Both the position numbers and the translations under genes were made by a program. From Prunella strophiata (Eukaryota; Chordata; Aves; Passeriformes; Prunellidae), in NCBI GenBank assembly GCA_036583965.1, contig JAZBQD010000007.1:1054001-1118000 (forward strand): 64,000 nt of DNA. The letters are read 5' to 3'. Below the pieces are notes generated by a model. It did no database searches. It was not told the DNA's origin and was given only the letters and a program-made list of their open reading frames with translations. Shown one piece after another: positions 44,086 through 55,079 of this stretch. Each line of letters begins with the position of its first letter. The first letter of the stretch is position 1.

Positions 44086-44302
44086 TGTAAATAACTTATT
44101 GTTTTGCATTCCTCTATGGAGGAAGAGCAACTTGATGGACTGTTGGGTTGTCCAGTGGCATTGAGGAGGTGGCACTGCCACCCTCCAATGACACTGGGAT
44201 TTCAGAAAACTATAAATGGAGTCAGATTCAATAAACTCTCTTTTTTTGCTCTCTCACACCTTGCAAAGAGCTGCTGTCCTTGTGTCGTTTGTGCTCCACA
44301 GT
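44086..44302 (+). mobile_element. LTR-like segment
   Basis: A CTATAAATG box, AATAAA at 44230-44235 and a terminus GTGCTCCACA occur within 90 bases, the compact U3-R-U5 order of a retroviral LTR. The 5' boundary and target duplication were not found; it could instead be the 3' end of an unrecognised plus-strand transcript. Confidence 0.35.
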
Positions 44303-44505
44303 GACACAGGTTTAATTAGAGCTGATTAAACACCCTGCAGAGCTCAGCTCCTGCCCCATGCCACCCTCCTCACCAGGGATGACCCTCACCACCTCGGGGG
44401 GACACGAGGGACGGCTCTGTCCCCACCCCGGGGGTGTCCCACGGGTGACAGCTCCCTGCTGTCCCTCACCTGCTCCCTCCTCGTGCCAGGAGCAGCAGAG
44501 AGCCC

Positions 44506-45033
44506 TCAGTAGACGCAGGGCTTGGCAGGAGCCCTCTCCTTGTTCATGGGCTCCGTGTCGGGCTCCGAGGGCCGGGGGATGGCTCTGTACTTGCTGCTCG
44601 GCGACCTCTGAGGGGACACGACCCCGTCAGCCCCTCCCGAGGCGGGGGAGGGCCGGGACCCCTCATCCCGAGCAGCAGCCGGGGCTGGAGGATGCCCAGA
44701 CCCGGTGCCAGGGCTGCAGAGCCCCGGGGCACAGCTGGAGCTGCTCCTTGCACGCCCTCGGCTCCCGGTCCTTGTGGGAAAAGGGGACACGCGAGCTCCG
44801 CAGGACAAACCCCAGGAGTGGGGAGACCCCAGCCAGCCCGAAATACCCCCCCGGCACCTTTCCCACCCCCTCCAGCCCCTGCTCTTACCTTGACAGGAAC
44901 GAATTCCTGCTGGATCAGCTTCTTGAACTCGCTCCTGCTGAAGGGCTCCGATTTCCTGCCCTTCCTGGCGTTGCCCTGGGAACTCTGCATCATGTCAGTG
45001 ATGGCTTTGATGAGCCTGGACATGGCTCCAGTC
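44506..45033 (-). CDS. EDKM: EDKM, S100-derived EDC protein with KKLIQQ motif (two coding exons)
   Basis: Coding exon 2 (44889-45033, ATG at 45021-45023) encodes 45 residues, MSRLIKAITDMMQSS through FSRSEFKKLIQQEFVPVK; KKLIQQ is the hallmark of EDKM. A GTAAGA donor at 44888 and a CCCCTCAG acceptor lead to exon 3 (44506-44607), which adds 33 residues starting RSPSSKYRAIPRP and ending KPCVY. The join is phase 0 and gives 78 residues. Exon 2 resembles the first half of an S100 protein (helix I, pseudo-EF loop remnant, helix II), but exon 3 has no EF-hand, so calcium binding is not expected. A likely non-coding exon 1 starts above 45441 (GTGAGT donor). ATTAAA on the minus strand at 44311-44316 may end the transcript. 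An extra small exon in the 280-base intron cannot be excluded. Confidence 0.85.
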
Positions 45034-45999
45034 CTGGAGAGGAGCAGAACCTGAGGCCACAGCCATTGTCAGGGTGGCAGGAAAATCCCCACGTTCCCTT
45101 CCAACAATCCCAAACATCCCTTCCAACAATCCAATCCCAAACATCCTGCCTCAGCCTTCCTGCTGAGGTAAACAGAAACTTTCCTTTCCCGGCTTCTCTG
45201 AGGACTTTCACCTTGATTCCCCTCATTTCTCCACTTTCCCTGGTTCAATTAAAGGGAAACTGCTCCCTGCAACCATCCAGGCACTCGTGGGGTGAATGAA
45301 TCAGCTCCTGCAGGTGCTGGAAGTGCGTCCAGCCTCCTGCCTGGGAGCCGATCCCGTCCTGCCGGGTAAAACCAGTTCCAAGGCAGCCCCACGAACACAA
45401 AAGCTCGTCTCAAAGGCGAGCAGAAGCGGCGGAGACTCACCTGCGTGCGGCGGGGCCGGGCCGGGAGTGCCGGGAGCCGCTCGGAGCAGCCCCGGGCGGG
45501 CTCGGCAGTGGGAGGAGGAGAGGATTCCTTCCGGTCAGTCCTGTTCCCTGGCTGCCTCTTCCCACGGAGCCTCCCTCGTTATCCTGCTGCTCCGAGGATG
45601 TTTACAGCACGCCCGGCAGGTGTATGTAGGTCAGGGACAAAGGGCTCTGCACCTCCTTGGATCCCCAAAAAAGCCAGCCAGAGGTTCCCTTCCTGCGTAG
45701 AACTCTGAATTTTACATCCCCTAAATGGGTTTTTTTCCTCTGTAACCCAAGGGGTTTGTGGGTTTACAGGTAAAGTTTAGAAAATGTCACAGACCAGAAG
45801 AATTCCTGCAGGAAAAGGGAGTTTAATCTTATTTTTGGGCTGTCCCAAATGTCCCTGGGCCCAGACTGGAGGCACCTTGGCCCAGCTCAGGCAAGGGCAG
45901 CAGAGCTGGGGCTCCTGTGGTGAGAAAGGAGCAGGAGGCCTGAGCTGGCAGGGCAGTGGTGGCACGGTGGGGACGCCAGGGACAGCTGGGGACCACCAT

Positions 46000-46300
46000 G
46001 TGATCCTGACCTGATGGAGCTGGGATCAGGATGTGATCCTGCCCCAAAGGAGCCATGGATGGGGTCAGGATGTGATCCTGACCTGGTGGAGCTGGGGTCA
46101 GGATGTGATCCTGACCTGATGGATCCAGGATGAGGATCTGATCCTGCCCCAAAGGAGCCATGATGGGGTCAGGATGTGATCCTGACCTGATGGACCTGGG
46201 ATCAGGCTCTAATCCTGCCCTGATGGATCTGGGATCAGGCTCTGATCCTGCCCCGATGGTTCCAGGGCCAGGCTCTGATCCTGTCCCTGATGGACTGGGG
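46000..46300. repeat. Degenerate minisatellite with GGATCAGGATGTGATCCTG
   Basis: Irregular units of about 34-38 bases contain the partly palindromic GATCAGGATGTGATCCTGAC and CTGATGGAGCTGG. A few units also carry CCCCAAAGGAGCCATGG. Confidence 0.75.
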
Positions 46301-46419
46301 TCAGGGCCAGGCCCTGATCCATCCCCAGGACTCGGGAAAGGCTCGGGGGCTGCAGCCACTCCCAGCACAGCTCCTTCGGCCCCGGGCCGTGCCCCGGCTG
46401 CTCTCCCTGTTCCCTGTGT

Positions 46420-46570
46420 GCTCTCCGTTCTCCCCATTCCCCTCCTGTTCTCCCCGTTCCTCTCCTGCTCTCCATTCTCCCCGTTCTCCTCCTGCTCTCC
46501 CCGTTCCCCTCCTGCTCTCCATTCTGCCCGTTCCCCTCCTGCTCTCCCCGCTCCCCTCCCGCTCTCCGGG
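46420..46570. repeat. Pyrimidine-rich tandem repeat
   Basis: Imperfect units of CTCCTGCTCTCC and ATTCTCCCCGTTCC on the plus strand, C/T on one strand throughout, followed by a CpG-rich stretch to about 46740 with no recognisable coding exon. Confidence 0.7.
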
Positions 46571-47554
46571 GCTGTGCGGAGCGCTCCCCCTGCCCAGGGC
46601 GTGCCGCTTTCACAGCAGCCCTGGCCCGGCCCGAGATGCCCAGATAGGCTCGGATCTCTCTCGGCATCTCCCCGCGGCTGGCACAGGAGCGGCCGCGGAG
46701 CCGCCCACGGCCCCGGCGCCGCCTTGAAACGGGAGCAGGAGCGCAATTTTCCTTCCCCAGCAGGGCGAGGCAAGAGGCAGCAAGTCCCTGCAGGTCCCTG
46801 GCTGCTCTCCCTCTCCGGAGAGCCCCGGAGCTTTGGGGGTTCCCGTCTTTGGGGTGGTCACAGGCTGCAGCAGCAGCTGCGACCCCACAGATTTTGGGGC
46901 AGGTTGCTGAGCACGCAGGGACAGCCAGCCCTAGGGTGGCTCTGTCCCCCGGGACCCCAAATCCTGCTGCTCCTGCTCCTGTCCCTCCAGGCCTCGAGGG
47001 AAAGGAGCTGGAGCCACCCCTGGCGGGGTTTGGGGGGTTCTGTTTGTGGGAGCTCTGTGGGAACACCCTGGGGTCGGTGCTGGGCTCTGGGAGGGGGTCA
47101 GGGGCGTGAGGAGCTGCCAGGACCACCCCAAGGACATTTGTGGGGGACAGGGTGAGGCCAGGGGAATTTGGGACATTTGCAAATGGGTGGGTGGCCTCGC
47201 AGCGACAGCTCGGTGCAAAAATGCAGGGCTTGATTCCGACACGTAAATGCGAATAATCGGATTTATTTCAGCGGGGGTCGCAGCGCCCTTGGGGAGCCCA
47301 GGCAGGACCTGGTGGCCTCTCCGAGTGTCGCATGCCCTCGATGTCGCATCCCACCAGGTGGCAGCAGGAGCCCGGTGTCGCCTCCGCATCCCGGAATCTT
47401 TTAGGGCTGGAATCGCCTCCAGGGCCGGGGAGGTCGGGATGAAAATCCCCTGAGGATTTGGGGACAGCTCGGGGCGTGGGGGGTCATTCTCTGTCCCCTT
47501 CTGTCCCACAGGAGCCCCCAAAAATCAAATATCGGGTTACAGCCACAGGCGGAG

Positions 47555-48370
47555 CCTCGGGCTTATAATAATTAATAGACATTAACTATTATAATAATAT
47601 TAATAATAGTACCTTATACACGCCAATCAATAAACAAAACCACCAATTTTTTTTCCATTCAAGGAAAAAAAAAAAAGTGGGAAATGGATTTGTAGAAAAT
47701 TCTCAAAACCTGACAGAAGGCTCACATAGTGTATATCTGTATATAAACCCTAAAATAAAAAATACTGATGTAGAAATACCATAGAATAAGACAGACATTA
47801 CTGAGAGAGAAATAGAAATAGAAAAAAGTTTCAAAAATAATTTAAGCAATACAGATAATTTTATATAATTAATTAAGTTATAATTTAAGTTTTTTGTTAT
47901 ACAAAAATAACTCCAATAATTACAACAAAAACCCTTAGATACTTTGGAGAAATAGAACCATAAAAGATACGTTTATTAAGACCCACAAAGAGTAATTTTA
48001 GATTATTGGCTTTAAACCATTTACAGTTTAGTGCAGCAAAAGCTAATAAACCAAGAAACACTTATAGTGTATTGTAATTAATTTAAATAATACACTTATA
48101 GTGTATTGTAATTAAAAAATAGTCATCTTCTAATTATGACAGCCTAAATTTTAACACCTATATTATCTCACCCTTCAAATAAGACTAAGAATTTTTAAAA
48201 TAAATTTTAAAAATATAAAAAAAAAGTTAAAAATAAATTTTAAAAGGCAAAATTTAAAAATAAATGTTTAATTTTTTTTTTAAACACCTCTCAGTTACCC
48301 CCATCTTCGAAGTCAAAAAAGAGCTTAATCCTACAGGGTTAGGCTTAGGCTTAGGCTTAGGGTTAACCCT
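47555..48370. other. AT-rich island ending in telomere-like repeats
   Basis: About 750 bases of very AT-rich sequence without a convincing ORF, in a GC-rich neighbourhood. A 23-base unit, ACACTTATAGTGTATTGTAA plus TTA, is repeated at about 48058 and 48092. The island ends with three TTAGGC units, TTAGGG and an inverted TTAACCCT at 48336-48370. Origin unknown. Confidence 0.6.
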
Positions 48371-49305
48371 GGTCCTTTTGGGGTGCAAAGCTGAGGGGAC
48401 CCTGCTGCTGCAGCAGATTTGACCCCGTTAGGAGGAATTTGACATTTTGGGTGTCCAAACTGCCTCCAGAGGAAGCTGAAGCAACCTGGGGGTGAAGCAA
48501 ACCCGGGGAGCTCTTGTGTTAATTGTGTCTTGTGCTAATTGTGTCTTGTGCTAATCGTGTCTTGCTTCAGCTCTGCTGTTTTGGGGAAGCTTCTGGAAGG
48601 TTCCTTCCCGGAGCTGGGAGGTTTCAGGGCTTTGAGTCACCCTTGGGAAATCGGCTCTGGGGCTTTTCCTGCCCAAAAGGGGTTTGGGAATTCAGAGCCT
48701 GGGAAGCTCCATGGCTGTTCCCTCTGCCCAGCAGCTGATTAATAACCAATGAACCATTCTGGTGAAAATTTGGGGTGTTCTGGCTGAGGGGTTGGGGTTG
48801 TTTCCCCTTCTTGTCCACACAGAGCTCAGCTGCCCAAAACTCCACCCCCATCTGTGAGCAAAAATGCCCTAAAAAGGGTTTTCCTGCAGAAAACAGAGCT
48901 CATCCCTCCCCATCCTTCCTCCCAGCTCCTGCCCACCACCACAGCCCAGGCTCAGGACACCTGTGCAGAGTTTCCAGGCCAAAAAAATGGGTTTTTTCCA
49001 ATTGGAAATGCAAAAATCTGTCGGATCCTGGTGCAATCCCAACACAGTGAGTCACCAGCAGCTGCTGGGGTGAATCCCAAATTCCCAGACATCCACCCCA
49101 CCCCTGGGAGCCTGCAGCCCGTGCCAACGGTGGATTTGGGAGAGGAAAGCCCAGGAAAACCCACAGAGACACAGGAGAGCTTTGGAAATCTTTATTTGGC
49201 AGCAAAACCACGGCGCTGGGAGGAAGAGGAGGAGGGAGGGGAGGAGGGAGGAAGGGGTTTAAGGCTGGATTCAGCTCTGGAGCCTTCTCCAAGCTCCAGG
49301 GTTCC

Positions 49306-51102
49306 TCAGTGGTGGTGCTGGTGGTGCTGCTGGTGCTGCTGGTCCTCCACCTCGTGCAGGTGCTCGTGGGTGGCACAGGTGACACGGGTGACCAGCAGCA
49401 TCATCTCCCCAAAGCTGATCTGGGCGTCCTTGTTGACGTCCAGGTCCTTCATGATCTGGTCGATGGTGGCCTTGTTCTTCACGTGCTGCGGAAGGAGGAG
49501 GGGGCAAAGTGAGGGCAAAATCCCCTCGTTTCTCCCCCCCAGGTGGAAAAAACTTTCCTTTGGGTTTAGGAAAGTGAATTTCAAACAAAAATGGGTTTTT
49601 GGGGAGTGTTTGTGGTGTGGAAAAGGAGATTTTGGGCAGCACAATGCTGATTTTTGCAGAGAAGGGGACGAGAGCTGTGAGGGTTCATGGAGAACGTTTG
49701 GGATGGGGGGATTGGGCAGGAGAGCAGAGCAGGAAGGGGGTGAACCCAAATCCAGGCACTGGGATCCAGCCCCTCACCTTCAGGTAGTTTGCCAGCTGCT
49801 TCTCAATGAGCAGCTTGAGCTCCTTCTTGGTGAGGGTGTCCCTGTCCCCCTCCCGCCGCGAGAACTGGTGGAAGACGTCGATGATGGCATTCATGGCTCT
49901 CTCCAGCTCAGACAGCATCTCCTGGCTCTGCTGGGACTGCAGGGGAAATGGACACTCCAAACACCCTGGGAAATCTGGGATAACAGGGCTGGGTTCTGCC
50001 CTTCCTCTCTGGGGAGGAACGTTCCTTTTTGGAGCTGCTGGAGTTTCCTCCAAGGAGGCTCGAGGACGTCGCAGCCTCTGTGCCCTACAGGTGAGAGCTC
50101 AGAGCTGATTTGTCCCCAAAATCGGCCTGGTCTAAGCCTGGCTCTGCTGATAAACCAACCTGAGCAGGTGACAACACCCCAAAACCCTCAGTGGGGACAC
50201 AGAGCAGGTGACAACACCCCAAAAACCCTCAGTGGGGACACAGAGCAGGTGAAAACACCCCCAAAACCCTCAGTGGGGACACAGAGCAGGTGAAAACACC
50301 CCAAAACCCTCAGTGGGGACACAGAGCAGGTGAAAACACCCCAAAACCCTCTGTAGGGACACAGAGCAGGTGACAACACCCCAAAAACCCTCAGTGGGGA
50401 CACAGAGCAGGTGACAACACCCCAAAACCCTCTGTAGGCACACAGAGCAGGTGGCAACACCCCAAAACCCTCTGTAGGGACACAGAGCAGGTGGCAACAC
50501 CCCCAAAACCCTCTTTAGGCACACAGAGCAGGTGGCAACACCCCAAAACCCTCAGTGGGGACACAGAGCAGGTGACAACACCCCCAAAACCCTCTTTAGG
50601 CACACAGAGCAGGTGGCAACACCCCAAAACCCTCAGTGGGGACACAGAGCAGGTGACAACACCCCCAAAACCCTCAGTGGGGACACACAGCAAGTGGCAA
50701 CACCCCCAAACTCTCTGTAGGGACACAGAGCAGGTGACAACACCCCAAAAACCCTCTGTAGGGACACAGAGCAGGTGACAACACCCCAAAAACCCTCTGT
50801 AGGGACACAGAGCAGGTGACAACACCCCCAAAACCCTCAGTGGGGACACAGAGCAGGTGACAACACCCCAAAAACCCTCTGTAGAGACACAGAGCACAAG
50901 ATCTGACATCCAGGAGCCTCCTTGGTGGACAGGGATCTCTTCCAGGAGGAAACCCCTCTCCTCACGGGCTGTGGAGATGGTTTTTTGCTCAGCCAGGACG
51001 CGGGGTTGAGATGAAGAGAAGCTCCCTGAGGATCCTCACACCTCGGGTGACCTGGAAAAGAGCACGGACACCCCAAATGCCCCCTGCACTTGCCTTGCTC
51101 AT
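49306..51102 (-). CDS. S100A9: Calgranulin-type S100 protein (S100A9/MRP126-like), three coding exons
   Basis: This is a calcium-binding S100 protein of 115 residues. Exon 1 (51094-51102) codes MSK and ends at an AAG|GCAAGT donor, a GC-AG intron. Exon 2 (49778-49936) codes 53 residues, SQQSQEMLSELERAM to EKQLANYLK, with the S100-type first EF-hand. Exon 3 (49306-49485) codes 59 residues with a canonical EF-hand (DLDVNKDAQISFGE) and a His-rich tail HEHLHEVEDQQHQQHHQHHH. All joins are phase 0. Histidine-rich tails bind Zn/Mn in calprotectin-like proteins, so antimicrobial metal sequestration is a plausible role (inference). TATA (CTATAAGA) is at 51161-51168 and the AATAAA at 49191-49196. If exon 1 were non-coding, translation could begin at the Met in exon 2. 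S100A9-type genes border the EDC, which fits the position. Confidence 0.85.
50170..50910 (-). repeat. About 42-bp minisatellite in intron 1 of the S100 gene
   Basis: About 17 copies of a unit with CCCTCAGTGGGGACACAGAG and CAGGTGACAACACCCCAAAA, in two main variants (CAGTGGGGAC or CTGTAGGGAC). Lies wholly within the first intron (49937-51093). Confidence 0.9.
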
Positions 51103-51160
51103 CTTGTCACCGCAGCGAGGTCCCCCGGGGCGGGCACAGGGCTGGTGCCACCCTGGTGTC

Positions 51161-51168
51161 TCTTATAG
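51161..51168 (-). promoter_or_regulatory. TATA box of the S100 gene
   Basis: CTATAAGA on the minus strand lies about 60 bases before the MSK start codon, which suggests a transcription start near 51135. Confidence 0.7.
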
Positions 51169-51169
51169 C

Positions 51170-52109
51170 CCAGCCATGGAATGTCCCCGTTGTGAAATGT
51201 CCCTGTCCTGTTCCTGGCTGGCCCCACAACGCCCCTGGCATTGCCCAAGCCCCGGGAAGTTCCCCAAAAGGGGCTCTGTGGCTTTTCCTGCAAGCTCGGG
51301 GTGTCACAGCTCAGCTGGGGTGGCCCTGTCCCCTCACCTGCTGGGGTTCACCACCAGCTCTGGGCAAAATCCCCTTCCTTTGGGGTTTTTCCACATTTTC
51401 CTCCTTTCCAGGGCCTGTTTGCTCGTGCCAGGGGGTGAAGGGCACCCACGGCACCATTCCTGCCCTGCTTGTCCCCAAAAATGTCCCCACCCCAGCGCAT
51501 CCCAGTGTCCCACAGCTTGGCAAAAACCTCCAAAATCCCTGAGCCCAACCTTTGACCCCTCTCCAGAGCAGAACACCGAGTGCCACCCACTCCTGGCAGG
51601 GCTGGCTGTGTGGCACCAGGGCACAGGTGGCACCGGGACCGTCCCCAGCCTGCAGCAACCAGCTGTCCATGAAAGATGATCCGGGTGTGTTCCCAGCCTG
51701 GCACAGCCCCAGGAGCTCTGCTCCAGCCGTGCCCAGGGCGGCTTCTCCCCACCCCAGGTGTGCCCTGGGCTGCAGAGCCCAGGTGTGGCTGAAAGGTGCA
51801 TTTTTATTCCTCTTTCCAGGGCTCTGTCCTGGCTCTGGGGCTCTTTGTGTTGTTGTTTCCTGGCGTGGCACAGCCCGGCAGCTCCGAGCTGCCAAGTTTG
51901 GGAGCAAAACGAGAATTTTCCAGCGTTTCCTCATTAAATGAGCTGGCCTGCTGACTCAGCACACTCGTCTGGGGTTTTGTTTACAAACCTGGCCCAGCCT
52001 CGTGTTGGGTCTCGGGCACGAGGTGGACGCAAAACAAGCCTTGGGCAGTTCATGAGCTCCAGAGAGCTGGCATGGAGCACCAGCAGCAAGGAGCTCAGCC
52101 CTGGCCCTT
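51170..52109. other. Upstream region of the S100 gene
   Basis: No repeats or exons recognised. Contains the T-MARE at 51949-51961. Confidence 0.5.
51949..51961. promoter_or_regulatory. Palindromic Maf/AP-1 site (T-MARE)
   Basis: TGCTGACTCAGCA is a perfect 13-base match to the classical TPA-type Maf recognition element. It lies about 800 bases upstream of the S100 gene. AP-1 and Maf factors drive many EDC genes; its use here is inferred. Confidence 0.55.
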
Positions 52110-52675
52110 CAGCAGGAATTTCTCCTGGAAAGGGCGACCAGGCAGGGAGTTGGAGTCCCCATCCCTGGAGGTGTCCAAGGAAGGGCTGGATGTTGGTCTG
52201 GGTGACCAGGAGGGGACAGGTCACAGGCTGGACATTGGTCTGGGTGACCAGGAGGGGACAGGTCACAGGCTGGACATTGGTCTGGGTGACCAGGAGGGGA
52301 CAGGTCACAGGCTGGACATTGGTCTGGGTGGCCATGAGGGGACAGGTCACAGGCTGGACATTGGTCTGGGTGACCAGGAGGGGACAGGTCACAGGCTGGA
52401 GTTGGTCTGGGTGACCAGGAGGGGACAGGTCACAGGCTGGACATTGGTCTGGGTGGCCATGAGGGGACAGGTCACAGGCTGGAGTTGGTCTGGGTGGCCA
52501 GGAGGGGACAGGTCACAGGCTGGACATTGGTCTGGGTGACCAGGAGGGGACAGGTCACAGGCTGGACATTGGTCTGGGTGACCAGCTGGGGACAGGTCAC
52601 AGGCTGGAGTTGGTCTGGGTGACCAGGAGGGGACAGGTCACAGGCTGGACTCGATCTTGGAGATCTTTCCCAAGT
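52110..52675 (+). mobile_element. CR1 3' fragment interrupted by a 42-bp minisatellite
   Basis: CR1 sequence (GGAATTTCTCCTGGAAAGGG through CCCATCCCTGGAGGTGTCCA) leads into about 11 copies of a 42-bp unit containing CTGGGTGACCAGGAGGGGAC and AGGTCACAGGCTGGACATTG. It then resumes as GGCTGGACTCGATCTTGGAG. The unit overlaps the CR1 segment GGCTGGA, so the minisatellite grew from within the element. Confidence 0.75.
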
Positions 52676-53184
52676 GAAAGGAGCCTGGGGTCCCATGCCC
52701 AGCCCCCAGGCCTGGCTGCTGGGGTGCTCTGCTTTCACAACGGGCAGGTTCTGCTGCAGGACATCCGGGCACATCGGGGACATTTCACAACGCGGTGTCC
52801 GGGGCAATTTCAGGAAATCTTGAGTTGATTTGGTCACCCTGGAGGTGCCAGGGGGTGAAGAAGGGGGACAGGGGGTGGGACAGGGGGTTCCAAGGTGGCC
52901 TGAGCCAGGGGTGACCCCCAGGTGTGAGTGGCCAGTGCAGGCACTGAGGTGCACAGGGACAAGGGGCAGTGCTGAGGGTCACAGGGACAGGGGCTGGCAC
53001 CACCTTGGTGGCTCTGGCACCACTTTGGTGGCTCTGCAGGTGTCCTTGCAGGGGAACCTCCCTGTCCAGCTGTCCCCAAGGCCTGGGCTTGGCCAGGGAT
53101 CCATGAACTGGAGCAGGAACAGCCCAGGATCTGCTGGGAGGTGCCTAAGGACCTGCAGGGACACCCCAAGGTTGCAAAGAGTTG

Positions 53185-53684
53185 NNNNNNNNNNNNNNNN
53201 NNNNNNNNNNNNNNNNNNNNNNNNNNNNNNNNNNNNNNNNNNNNNNNNNNNNNNNNNNNNNNNNNNNNNNNNNNNNNNNNNNNNNNNNNNNNNNNNNNNN
53301 NNNNNNNNNNNNNNNNNNNNNNNNNNNNNNNNNNNNNNNNNNNNNNNNNNNNNNNNNNNNNNNNNNNNNNNNNNNNNNNNNNNNNNNNNNNNNNNNNNNN
53401 NNNNNNNNNNNNNNNNNNNNNNNNNNNNNNNNNNNNNNNNNNNNNNNNNNNNNNNNNNNNNNNNNNNNNNNNNNNNNNNNNNNNNNNNNNNNNNNNNNNN
53501 NNNNNNNNNNNNNNNNNNNNNNNNNNNNNNNNNNNNNNNNNNNNNNNNNNNNNNNNNNNNNNNNNNNNNNNNNNNNNNNNNNNNNNNNNNNNNNNNNNNN
53601 NNNNNNNNNNNNNNNNNNNNNNNNNNNNNNNNNNNNNNNNNNNNNNNNNNNNNNNNNNNNNNNNNNNNNNNNNNNNNNNNNNNN
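53185..53684. other. Assembly gap of exactly 500 N
   Basis: A placeholder gap. The true size and content are unknown, and the 16-bp minisatellite abuts its right edge, so the gap is probably an uncollapsed continuation of it. Confidence 1.
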
Positions 53685-55020
53685 CCGGGAATGAGGAACC
53701 CCGGGAATGAGGAACCCCGGGAATGAGGGACCCCGGGAATGAGGGACCCCGGGAATGAGGGACCCCGGGAATGAGGGACCCCGGGAATGAGGAACCCCGG
53801 GAATGAGGGACCCCGGGAATGAGGGACCCCGGGAATGAGGGACCCCGGGAATGAGGAACCCCGGGAATGAGGGACCCCGGGAATGAGGGACCCCGGGAAT
53901 GAGGGACCCCGGGAATGAGGGACCCCGGGAATGAGGAACCCCGGGAATGAGGGACCCCGGGAATGAGGGACCCCGGGAATGAGGGACCCCGGGAATGAGG
54001 GACCCCGGGAATGAGGGACCCCGGGAATGAGGAACCCCGGGAATGAGGAACCCCGGGAATGAGGGACCCCGGGAATGAGGGACCCCGGGAATGAGGGACC
54101 CCGGGAATGAGGAACCCCGGGAATGAGGGACCCCGGGAATGAGGGACCCCGGGAATGAGGAACCCCGGGAATGAGGGACCCCGGGAATGAGGGACCCCGG
54201 GAATGAGGAACCCCGGGAATGAGGAACCCCGGGAATGAGGGACCCCGGGAATGAGGGACCCCGGGAATGAGGAACCCCGGGAATGAGGGACCCCGGGAAT
54301 GAGGGACCCCGGGAATGAGGAACCCCGGGAATGAGGGACCCCGGGAATGAGGAACCCCGGGAATGAGGGACCCCGGGAATGAGGAACCCCGGGAATGAGG
54401 GACCCCGGGAATGAGGGACCCCGGGAATGAGGGACCCCGGGAATGAGGGACCCCGGGAATGAGGGACCCCGGGAATGAGGGACCCCGGGAATGAGGGACC
54501 CCGGGAATGAGGGACCCCGGGAATGAGGGACCCCGGGAATGAGGGACCCCGGGAATGAGGGACCCCGGGAATGAGGGACCCCGGGAATGAGGGACCCCGG
54601 GAATGAGGGACCCCGGGAATGAGGGACCCCGGGAATGAGGGACCCCGGGAATGAGGGACCCCGGGAATGAGGAACCCCGGGAATGAGGGACCCCGGGAAT
54701 GAGGGACCCCGGGAATGAGGGACCCCGGGAATGAGGGACCCCGGGAATGAGGGACCCCGGGAATGAGGGACCCCGGGAATGAGGAACCCCGGGAATGAGG
54801 AACCCCGGGAATGAGGGACCCCGGGAATGAGGAACCCCGGGAATGAGGAACCCCGGGCATGAGGGACCCTCCGGGAAATGAGGAACCCCGGGAATGAGGA
54901 ACCCCGGGAATGAGGGACCCCGGGAATTAGGGACCCCGGGATATGAGGGACCCCCGGGAATGAGGATCCCCGGAATGAGGGATCCCGGGAATGAGGGACC
55001 CCGGGAATGAGGGACCCCGG
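53685..55020. repeat. 16-bp minisatellite, about 80 copies
   Basis: Unit CCCCGGGAATGAGGGA with a GGGA/GGAA variant; each unit contains CCCGGG. The last copies, after 54850, are degenerate. It is open in several frames only because the unit lacks stops. Confidence 0.95.
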
Positions 55021-55079
55021 GGGTGTCCAGGGGGGATTCCAGGGGGAATTCCCGGGGATTCCCCGTCCCCGCCCCCGCC

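Noticed and set aside
48336..48370. A true chromosome end
   Set aside because: Only four telomere-like units, mostly TTAGGC, with unique sequence and genes on both sides.
1..53000. Beta-keratins, PGLYRP3, cornulin or scaffoldin genes expected in an EDC
   Set aside because: None of their signatures was seen; they presumably lie outside this window.
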